NCBI GenBank assembly: GCA_031273775.1 | Contig: JAISRF010000142.1 | Span: 1 to 5,297, forward strand | From: Oscillospiraceae bacterium | Lineage (GTDB): Bacteria > Bacillota > Clostridia > Oscillospirales > Acutalibacteraceae | DNA: 5,297 nt | Direction: 5' to 3' | Shown: positions 1 to 5,297 of the stretch, one piece after another | How positions within the stretch are numbered: position 1 is the first letter of the stretch | Layout: each line of letters starts with the position of its first letter | The notes under the pieces: generated by a model | What the model was told of the DNA's origin: nothing | Seen by the model: only the letters and a program-made list of their open reading frames with translations | Databases searched by the model: none | Made by a program: the position numbers and the translations under genes

Positions 1-1277
1 AGACTGTCAACCGGGCTGAGCTTGACCGCATATCTTCCGTGCTGGAAAAGCTGAAAGTCAAGCGCACCACCGGCCAGCATCCCGGCGGCATGGTCGTCAT
101 TCCGCAGGACAGGGAAGTCTACGATTTCTGCCCCGTACAGCGTCCAGCCGACAAATCCGATTCCGGCGTGATGACCACGCATTTTGACTTTCACAGCATT
201 CACGACACGGTCTTAAAACTTGATATTCTGGGCCATGATGTGCCGACGATTTATAAATATTTGGAAGATTATACCGGAATCCCCGTCATGAAAGTGCCGA
301 TGAACGATGAAAAGGTGATGAGCCTTTTTCTGTCCACCCAGGCGCTGGGCGTTACGCTGACGGAAATAGACTGCGATTGCGGTACCTTCTGCCTACCGGA
401 GGTCGGGACGTCCTTCGTGCGGGAAATGCTACGTGAAAGCCAGCCGCAGACCTTCAGCGACCTGCTGCAGATTTCCGGGCTCTCACACGGCACGGACGTG
501 TGGCTGGGCAACGCGCAGGAGCTAATCAAAAACGGCACCTGCAAAATAGCGGACGTTATCGGTACCCGAGACAGCATTATGACGTACCTGATTCACAAGG
601 GCGTGGAACCGAAAATTGCCTTTAAGATTATGGAGATTGTGCGAAAAGGAAAGGCGACCACGCTCCTTACGGACGCGCACAAGGCGGCTATGCGCGCGGC
701 TGGGGTGCCGGAGTGGTACATAGACTCCTGTATGAAAATTAAGTATATGTTTCCCAAAGCCCACGCGGCGGCGTACATGATTTCGACCTTGCGACTGGGG
801 TGGTACAAGGTGTATTATCCGGCTCAGTTTTACGCAGCCTTTTTTTCCGCCCGCGGTGAGGATATGGATGCGAAAGCGGCTCTGGCGGGACCCGCCGCCG
901 TGAAAAAGCGCATGGATCAAATCAAGGCCATGGGTAAGGACGCCACCGCAAAGGAAAATGCCGTGTTCGGTACCTTGCAGATTGTCTATGAAATGCTAAA
1001 GCGCGGCGTGGAATTTCTGCCAGTGGACTTCGAAAAATCCACCGCGACCAAATACACGGTGGAGGACGGCAAGGTGCGATTGCCCTTCGGCGCGTTGGGC
1101 GGCGTGGGTGAAACGGCGGCTCAGGCGTTATACGCGGCGGCGCGGCAGGGAAATTTCGTTTCGAAAGAAGATTTGCAAGCGGTGGCAGGTGTGAGTAAAA
1201 CGGTGATTGAGGCGCTGGACGAGTTGAATGTTTTGGATTTTTTGCCGGATTGCAGTCAGATGAGCCTGTTTGGGTAA
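1..1277 (+). CDS. polC: DNA polymerase III alpha subunit, PolC type (3' part; 5' end outside window)
   Basis: This is the replicative polymerase of Bacillota, which extends primers at the fork while held by the beta clamp. The frame is open from base 3 with no start in the window, so 424 C-terminal codons are seen; the full family protein is about 1430 residues. The GTG at 39 lies inside conserved sequence and is not a start. Visible family blocks are TGQHPGG (69-89), FDFHSIHD (183-206), KLDILGHD (from about 216), ISGLSHGTDVWLGNAQEL and YMFPKAHAAAY (744-776). By position, the Asp of KLDILG (codon 222) matches the third catalytic Asp of C-family polymerases (KFDFLG in DnaE); the other two, the exonuclease and the PHP domain lie upstream. 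A helix-hairpin-helix-like region (about 1081-1200) precedes the C-terminal QMSLFG (1257-1274), which fits the clamp-binding QLSLF consensus. The C-terminus is intact. No terminator is evident after the stop. Identification is very secure. Confidence 0.97.
   Translation, partial: TVNRAELDRISSVLEKLKVKRTTGQHPGGMVVIPQDREVYDFCPVQRPADKSDSGVMTTHFDFHSIHDTVLKLDILGHDVPTIYKYLEDYTGIPVMKVPMNDEKVMSLFLSTQALGVTLTEIDCDCGTFCLPEVGTSFVREMLRESQPQTFSDLLQISGLSHGTDVWLGNAQELIKNGTCKIADVIGTRDSIMTYLIHKGVEPKIAFKIMEIVRKGKATTLLTDAHKAAMRAAGVPEWYIDSCMKIKYMFPKAHAAAYMISTLRLGWYKVYYPAQFYAAFFSARGEDMDAKAALAGPAAVKKRMDQIKAMGKDATAKENAVFGTLQIVYEMLKRGVEFLPVDFEKSTATKYTVEDGKVRLPFGALGGVGETAAQALYAAARQGNFVSKEDLQAVAGVSKTVIEALDELNVLDFLPDCSQMSLFG
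1257..1274 (+). other. C-terminal beta-clamp-binding peptide of PolC
   Basis: The last six codons of polC read QMSLFG. The family consensus for binding the DnaN sliding clamp is QL(S/D)LF, and PolC proteins normally end in such a peptide. Met replaces the usual Leu at the second position, a conservative change. The function is inferred from the family. Confidence 0.7.
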
Positions 1278-1301
1278 AAAAAGATAAAATGGCCAAAATG
1301 T

Positions 1302-1506
1302 ATGTATCAACTAAGCGTCGACAAGGCTTCCGACAACGCCAACATAAAGTCCTACCTTGAGACCTGTTAGAATTCCGTTAACCGTGGAACACGCGTGGGG
1401 TATTGACAGCAAGCGCGTAACGGAATATAATGAATGCGAAACCGAAACAGGGAAACCGATTGTGGCCTCACACCTTGCCGCGGCGATTATTGCCGAATCC
1501 AAATAG
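1302..1506 (+). pseudogene. Possible frameshifted small reading frame of unknown function
   Basis: I do not recognise this protein. ATG at 1302 opens a frame (MYQLSVDKASDNANIKSYL...) that stops at 1368-1370. The +1 frame is open from 1348 and reads RIPLTVEHAWGIDSKRV from 1369, later TGKPIVASHLAAAIIAESK, stopping at TAG 1504-1506. Removing one base near 1366-1369 would join the two into a protein of about 68 residues with a plausible, soluble composition. No clear ribosome-binding site precedes 1302. The reading may instead be chance: a full-consensus promoter lies inside the second half, and the opposite strand is also open over 1311-1502. It could be a decayed gene, the tail of a larger lost gene, or a sequencing error in an intact small gene. 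Confidence 0.3.
1403..1431 (+). promoter_or_regulatory. Full-consensus sigma-A-type promoter upstream of smc
   Basis: TTGACA at 1403-1408 and TATAAT at 1426-1431 are separated by exactly 17 bases, so both boxes and the spacing match the housekeeping consensus perfectly. Transcription would start near 1438 and run toward smc, giving a leader of roughly 135 bases before the TTG start. That leader would contain the 1537-1559 inverted repeat just ahead of the ribosome-binding site. No other gene lies between, so smc or a short RNA is the likely target. The sequence match is certain; activity is inferred. Confidence 0.65.
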
Positions 1507-1536
1507 CGGACAGAAACCAGCAGTTATCAATTTTTG

Positions 1537-1559
1537 CATAGATTCTGATATAATCTATG
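1537..1559 (+). promoter_or_regulatory. Perfect inverted repeat over the smc -10 box (candidate operator)
   Basis: CATAGATT (1537-1544) and AATCTATG (1552-1559) are exact reverse complements separated by seven bases. The second arm includes the last three bases of the TATAAT box, and the spacer holds its first three. This is the size and placement of a dimeric-repressor site. In a transcript from the upstream promoter (1403-1431), the same bases would fold into a hairpin ending four bases before the smc ribosome-binding site. No regulator can be named. Confidence 0.4.
1546..1554 (+). promoter_or_regulatory. Extended -10 promoter of smc
   Basis: TG at 1546-1547, one base, then TATAAT at 1549-1554 form an extended -10 element. 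The best -35 is poor: TTATCA at 1524-1529, with a 19-base gap, which extended -10 promoters tolerate. Initiation near 1561 would leave only about 15 untranslated bases, enough for the ribosome-binding site at 1563-1569. Confidence 0.5.
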
Positions 1560-1562
1560 AAT

Positions 1563-1569
1563 AAGGAAG
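1563..1569 (+). promoter_or_regulatory. Ribosome-binding site that fixes the smc TTG start
   Basis: AAGGAAG at 1563-1569 resembles the Shine-Dalgarno sequence and ends six bases before TTG at 1576. No ATG or GTG lies at a suitable distance, and the next in-frame ATG (1597) would remove the first beta strand of the Smc head. The TTG is therefore the likely start. Confidence 0.65.
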
Positions 1570-1575
1570 AACAAC

Positions 1576-4500
1576 TTGCTTCTCAACTCCATCACTATGC
1601 AGGGCTTCAAGTCCTTTCCGGATAAGATTTCGCTCACCTTCGGCAGGGGGATTACCGCCGTGGTGGGTCCGAATGGTAGCGGAAAAAGCAACATTTCAGA
1701 TGCCGTGCGCTGGGTTTTGGGGGAACAGTCCGTAAAATCCCTGCGGGGCGGGAAAATGGAGGATATGGTCTTTAACGGCACCGCCACCCGCCGTCCGGTA
1801 GGCTTTGCCGAGGTCACCCTAAACATTGAAAACCGCGACCGCCGTCTGCCCTTCGACACCGACGAGGTGGCCGTCACCCGCCGGTATTACCGCTCCGGAG
1901 ACAGCGACTATATGCTCAACCGCGCGTCCGCAAGATTAAAAGATATTCATGAGCTGTTCATGGATACCGGTCTTGGCCGTGACGGATATTCCATCATAGG
2001 GCAAGGGAAAATTGACGAAATTGTCAACGCGAAATCGAGTGCGCAGCGGCGTGAAATTTTTGAGGAAGCCGCCGGAATTTCCCGTTTCCGCTACCGCCGG
2101 GAGGAAGCCGAACGTCGGCTGGCGCAGGCGGAGGATAATCTTTCCCGTTTGAAGGATATTCAGGGGGAACTGGAAACCCGTGTTGCGCCCCTCAAGGAAC
2201 AGAGCGATAAGGCGGAACAATTTTTAAAATACGCCGGGGAAAAGCGGGAACTTGAAATCAGCCTGGCGCTGGACACGCTTTCCCGCGCGCGGGAAGCCCT
2301 GCGGGAACAGGATTACAAGATCGCCTTAGCGGATAAGCAGTTTCACGAAGCCGAGGAAGAACTGGACGAAATCGGCGGAAAAATAGACCGTTTGGCTCAG
2401 GAAAACCATCGCGCGCTGGAGGAAGCGGAGGAAATCCGCCATATTTCGGCGGCTCAGGGTGAGGAGTCATCCCGCCTGAAAAGCGAGGCCGCCGTGCTCG
2501 AAAACACCGTGTTTCACAATGGGGAAGCCGCTGTCCGTTTGGAAAATGACATGGCGGACAGATTAGCCGCACACACGGATATTGACGGTGAAATCGGGCG
2601 CAGGAAAGCCCAAATGGCGGAAAATACAGCGCGGATTGCGTTTGAGACCGCCGCGCTTGCACAAACAGAATCGGAACTGGCGGCGCAAAGTGTCGATTCC
2701 GCGACCCATTCGGACAAGCTGCTGGAAATCAACAAGAGATTAAACGAAATATCCGCTAAAATTGCCGATTTCCGGGTACGGCAGTCCACGGCGGAATCGG
2801 CTCTGGCTGAAATGGATTCACGTGGCGAAACGCTGGAAGAACATCTGGTGGAGAAAAACGCGGAGCTCACCGCACGGCAAACCGAGCTTTCTGAACTGAC
2901 CGCAGACCTGGCCGCGGTAGAAGAAGCGGGGCAATCGGCCGCCAACGCCTTAAAAGGCTACGAGCTGCGTCTCGAATCCCGCCGCGAACGCGCGGAAAAG
3001 CTCAAAGCCCAGGCAGAGCAACTGTTCCTCAACGCGGGCGAAGCCGAACGTCGCGTCCGTATTTTGGAAGATTTGGAAAAGAACCTGGATGGCTTTCAGC
3101 ATTCCGTGCAGACGGTGCTCCGGGAATCCGCGCGGGGTACGCTGCCCGGTATTCACGGTCCCGTTTCGCGGCTGGTTTCGGCAAAGGAAAAATACCAAAA
3201 CGCGGTAGAAGTCGCGCTGGGAGCGGCGCTCCAGAACATTGTAACCGAAACCGAAGCCGACGCCAAGCGAGCCATAGAACTTTTGAAACGCACCGACGGC
3301 GGGCGTGCTACCTTTTTGCCGCTGAACTCCGTATCCGGCAGGCGGCTGGAAGAGCCGGGACTAAACCGCTGTCCCGGCTTTTTGGGGTTGGCGGCGGAGT
3401 TGGTTACAGTAGCGCCGCAGTACGCGAAAATTATTGATTCTTTGCTTGGGCGCGTGGCGGTGGCTGAAACGCTGGACGGTGCGTTTGCCATTGCCCGGCG
3501 GTTTGGATACAAATTTCGCGTGGTCACACTGGATGGTCAGGTGGTTAACGCCGGCGGGTCGCTGACAGGCGGTTCGATGGCGAAAAATGCCGGAATGCTC
3601 AACCGGCAAACAAAAATCGAAACGCTTAAGGCTCAGCACAAAGAGCTTTTGCAAAAGACCCAGGAATCCCGCGAAGCGCACCGCAAGGCCACGGAGGAAC
3701 TGGCACAGGTTCAGGCCGACGTGACCGCCGCGGCTTCGGAAGTGCAGACAGCCGCGGAGGATAAAATCCGCGTGCTTGGTGAAATGAAACGTGTGAATGA
3801 AGCCGCCGCCGCCCTCGCGCACGATATTGAGGGGCTCAAGCGGGAAGGAAAGTCAGCCGATTTGCGCCGCCGCGAATTAACGGAAATCGCCGCCTTTGCC
3901 GCCCACGGGGTAGAAACCGCCCAAAACGAACGGCAACAGGCTCAAGCGGAGCTTGCCGTGGGCGCGGGCGAGCGTGAGCGTCTTGCCAGACGCCGGGAGG
4001 AGCTTTCCGAAAAAATTGCCCAAATCCGCATGCAAATCCACTCCATTGAGAAGGATATTGGGGCGGATCAGGTTGCCGTGGCGGAGCTTTTAGACAGAAA
4101 GCAATCGGGCGAGGAGCGCGTTGACGCAATCCGCGCGGAAAAAGGCGCTCTCTTACATAAAAACACGGAATTAGAAGAAGAAATCGCCCGGATTCAGGCC
4201 TCCGCCGCCCAACTGGAAAAAGAAGCGGTAAAGGCGGAAGAAAAGCTGGCGGTAGTGGCTCAAAAACGCCTTCAAATCGAAAAAGAGTCAGTGGAACTAC
4301 GCGAACTTGAAAAGGAGAAAGTGGCCGCGCGTGAGCGCTTTTCCGGCGAGCTTGCCCGCCTGAACGACCGCAAGACCGCCATGCTCCGCGAGCACGATGA
4401 CGTGCTGACCCAGCTTTTCGATGAATACGGCCTGACTCGGCGCGAAGCGGAGGAAACCGGATTCATGGTGGAGGATCCGGCTAAAGCAAACCGCCGCCTG

Positions 4501-5139
4501 AAGGAGCTAAAAAATAAAATCCGCGACCTGGGCACCGTAAATGTCGCCGCCATTGAGGAATATAAAGAGGTTTATGGGCGTTACACTTTTCTCTGCGGGC
4601 AGATTGACGACGTGGAAAAATCCCGGAGCGAGCTACGGCGGCTAATTGAGGATTTAACGGGGAAAATGAAAGAGGTGTTTCTGGAGAAATTTATGCTAAT
4701 CAACAAATACTTCCAGAAAACCTTTGTGGATTTATTCGGGGGCGGCGCGGCCGAATTGCGCTTGACCCAACCGGAGGACGCGCTGAATTCCGGCGTGGAT
4801 ATTTTTGTGGAGCCGCCCGGTAAGCGGATTTCGGTTATTGAGCAGATGTCCGGCGGTGAGAAGGCGCTTATATCGCTTTCGGTTTATTTCGCCATCATGC
4901 GTGTAAACCCGCCGCCCTTTTGTGTGTTGGACGAGGTGGAATCCGCGCTGGACGATGTAAACGTCACCCGCTTTGCCGATTATCTGCGCCACATGAGCGA
5001 AAACACACAGTATATTGTTGTCACGCACCGCCGGGGCACCATGGAAGAAGCCGATGTGCTTTACGGCGTCACCATGCAGGAAAAGGGCGTAAGCAAGCTG
5101 TTAGCGCTAACGCATGAACAATTGACAAGTGATAATTGA
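1576..5139 (+). CDS. smc: Chromosome condensation/segregation ATPase Smc
   Basis: Smc forms a ring-shaped dimer which, with ScpA and ScpB, compacts and separates sister chromosomes by ATP-driven DNA loop extrusion. The protein has 1187 residues, against about 1186 in Bacillus subtilis, so it is complete. Domains in order: N-terminal head with Walker A GPNGSGKS (31-38), SLRGGKMED with the family arginine R57, and the Q-loop GQGKIDEI (Q143); a long coiled coil rich in Glu, Ala, Lys and Arg (about 170-515); the hinge (about 520-667, ending NAGGSLTGGS); the returning coiled coil (about 680-980); and the C-terminal head from GTVNVAAIEEY (986). This last part holds the signature SGGEKAL (1092-1098), Walker B FCVLDE (D1119, E1120) and the switch histidine in VVTHRRGTMEEADVLYG (H1151). 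All ATPase motifs are present, so it should be active. The start is TTG with a fair ribosome-binding site. The usual neighbours rnc and ftsY are not seen. The last residues and stop are encoded by an intergenic-type repeat. Confidence 0.98.
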   Translation: MLLNSITMQGFKSFPDKISLTFGRGITAVVGPNGSGKSNISDAVRWVLGEQSVKSLRGGKMEDMVFNGTATRRPVGFAEVTLNIENRDRRLPFDTDEVAVTRRYYRSGDSDYMLNRASARLKDIHELFMDTGLGRDGYSIIGQGKIDEIVNAKSSAQRREIFEEAAGISRFRYRREEAERRLAQAEDNLSRLKDIQGELETRVAPLKEQSDKAEQFLKYAGEKRELEISLALDTLSRAREALREQDYKIALADKQFHEAEEELDEIGGKIDRLAQENHRALEEAEEIRHISAAQGEESSRLKSEAAVLENTVFHNGEAAVRLENDMADRLAAHTDIDGEIGRRKAQMAENTARIAFETAALAQTESELAAQSVDSATHSDKLLEINKRLNEISAKIADFRVRQSTAESALAEMDSRGETLEEHLVEKNAELTARQTELSELTADLAAVEEAGQSAANALKGYELRLESRRERAEKLKAQAEQLFLNAGEAERRVRILEDLEKNLDGFQHSVQTVLRESARGTLPGIHGPVSRLVSAKEKYQNAVEVALGAALQNIVTETEADAKRAIELLKRTDGGRATFLPLNSVSGRRLEEPGLNRCPGFLGLAAELVTVAPQYAKIIDSLLGRVAVAETLDGAFAIARRFGYKFRVVTLDGQVVNAGGSLTGGSMAKNAGMLNRQTKIETLKAQHKELLQKTQESREAHRKATEELAQVQADVTAAASEVQTAAEDKIRVLGEMKRVNEAAAALAHDIEGLKREGKSADLRRRELTEIAAFAAHGVETAQNERQQAQAELAVGAGERERLARRREELSEKIAQIRMQIHSIEKDIGADQVAVAELLDRKQSGEERVDAIRAEKGALLHKNTELEEEIARIQASAAQLEKEAVKAEEKLAVVAQKRLQIEKESVELRELEKEKVAARERFSGELARLNDRKTAMLREHDDVLTQLFDEYGLTRREAEETGFMVEDPAKANRRLKELKNKIRDLGTVNVAAIEEYKEVYGRYTFLCGQIDDVEKSRSELRRLIEDLTGKMKEVFLEKFMLINKYFQKTFVDLFGGGAAELRLTQPEDALNSGVDIFVEPPGKRISVIEQMSGGEKALISLSVYFAIMRVNPPPFCVLDEVESALDDVNVTRFADYLRHMSENTQYIVVTHRRGTMEEADVLYGVTMQEKGVSKLLALTHEQLTSDN

Positions 5140-5140
5140 C
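5120..5140 (+). repeat. Three tandem heptamers forming the 3' end of smc
   Basis: AATTGAC (5120-5126), AAGTGAT (5127-5133) and AATTGAC (5134-5140) follow one another with a period of seven; the first and third are identical. They encode the last residues (QLTSDN) and the TGA stop of smc, so the repeat has replaced or capped the original 3' end. Confidence 0.6.
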
Positions 5141-5202
5141 AGTTTATGGTGTCGCTTTCAGCGATGAATTCAAAATAAATTTCCCGCGGGAATAACTGTC
5201 AA
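5136..5202. repeat. Inverted-repeat element enclosing two palindromes downstream of smc
   Basis: TTGACAGTT (5136-5144) and AACTGTCAA (5194-5202) are exact inverted repeats; the match extends to TTGACAGTTTAT versus ATAACTGTCAA with one extra base. Inside are a small hairpin, TCGCT/AGCGA with a three-base loop (5152-5164), and a perfect 12-bp palindrome, TTCCCGCGGGAA (5181-5192). The element is non-coding. Its form suggests a short interspersed palindromic or MITE-like repeat; a role at the smc mRNA 3' end is also possible. Copies elsewhere in the genome cannot be seen from here. Confidence 0.5.
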
Positions 5203-5205
5203 CTT

Positions 5206-5225
5206 AAAAAACCGGAGGTTTTTTT
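5206..5225 (+). terminator. Weak terminator-like hairpin after smc
   Basis: Six A and CC (5206-5213) can pair with GG and six T (5217-5224) around a three-base loop, and the T run reaches 5225. Only two G-C pairs support the stem, so it is weak. Its A and T tracts would allow action in both directions. The GGAGG inside it also reads as a ribosome-binding site for a GTG at 5226, a competing explanation. Confidence 0.4.
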
Positions 5226-5297
5226 GTGCCCGCTAAAATCACACATTATTTTCACGCCTACGCTGCAGCGAAGTTATTTTCAACTCTCAATTCTCAA
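5226..5297 (+). CDS. Possible start of an unrecognised gene (runs off window)
   Basis: GTG at 5226 lies seven bases after GGAGG (5214-5218), and 24 codons stay open to the window edge, beginning VPAKITHYFHAYAAAK. I recognise no family; it does not resemble the start of FtsY, which often follows smc. Much of the stretch is repetitive: TTATTTTCA occurs twice, CGCTGCAGCG is a palindrome, and the end is heptamers. It may therefore be non-coding repeat, with the GGAGG belonging to a terminator stem. The evidence is the initiation signal alone. Confidence 0.2.
   Translation, partial: MPAKITHYFHAYAAAKLFSTLNSQ
5246..5297. repeat. Short direct repeats, palindrome and heptamers at the window end
   Basis: TTATTTTCA occurs at 5246-5254 and again at 5274-5282. 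Between them lies the perfect palindrome CGCTGCAGCG (5261-5270). From 5280 the sequence runs as heptamers TCAACTC, TCAATTC and a partial TCAA to the edge. On the opposite strand these resemble the AATTGAC heptamers at the end of smc, so this may be the beginning of a second repeat unit in inverse orientation. Confidence 0.4.

Noticed and set aside
39..41. GTG at 39 as the start of the polymerase gene
   Set aside because: The frame is open to base 3 and the sequence around it is continuous conserved PolC sequence, so the gene begins outside the window.
1311..1502. Minus-strand open frame of 63 codons in the polC-smc spacer
   Set aside because: It starts at TTG, has no recognisable motif, and its composition looks like a shadow; there is no separate support for transcription on that strand.
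1597..1599. ATG at 1597 as the smc start
   Set aside because: It would drop the first seven residues, part of the first beta strand of the head, and has no ribosome-binding site; TTG at 1576 has one.
1936..5028. Many minus-strand open frames across smc, and similar ones across polC
   Set aside because: They lie opposite strongly conserved coding sequence, have Arg/Ser/Pro-rich shadow composition and no family features.
4920..5117. Plus-strand 65-codon frame inside the 3' end of smc
   Set aside because: It is an out-of-frame reading of the Walker B and switch region of smc, whose own frame is clearly coding.
5122..5150. TTGACA-N17-TATGGT as a promoter after smc
   Set aside because: The -10 is weak and the TTGACA is part of the heptamer repeat, so the match is likely a by-product of the repeat.
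1..5297. parS-like Smc/ParB loading site, CRISPR array, tRNA, rRNA or transposase gene
   Set aside because: Reading by eye, I found no CACGTG-centred parS palindrome, spaced identical repeats, cloverleaf sequence or transposase motifs.

Overview
The window holds two housekeeping genes of a low-GC-lineage Gram-positive bacterium (Bacillota), both on the + strand, separated and followed by short, AT-richer spacers. PolC-type replicative polymerase together with a canonical bacterial Smc points to Bacillota. The moderately GC-rich codons and the intergenic (AATTGAC)n-type heptamer repeats suggest a Clostridia member, perhaps Oscillospirales, but that narrower placement is inference only.

Layout: 1-1277 is the 3' third of polC (gene start lies outside the window), with an intact C-terminus ending in a beta-clamp-binding peptide. 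Bases 1278-1575 are a spacer. It carries a full-consensus sigma-A-type promoter (1403-1431), a possible frameshifted small reading frame (1302-1506), and an extended -10 promoter overlapped by a perfect 8-bp inverted repeat directly before smc. Bases 1576-5139 are a complete smc gene of 1187 codons starting at TTG. Bases 5140-5297 are a repeat-rich spacer: heptamer repeats that supply the last codons and the stop of smc, an inverted repeat enclosing two small palindromes, a weak terminator-like hairpin that also reads as a ribosome-binding site, and further short repeats to the window edge.

PolC copies the chromosome and Smc (with ScpA/ScpB, not seen here) compacts and separates the copies. 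The two genes share a theme of chromosome maintenance, but nothing here shows that they are co-transcribed. smc appears to have its own promoter(s).

I see no defence system, mobile-element gene, CRISPR array, tRNA or rRNA, and no evidence of a new multi-gene system. The points worth a second look are in the spacers: the operator-like palindrome on the smc -10 box, the orphan consensus promoter, the broken small reading frame, and the repeat that forms the end of smc.
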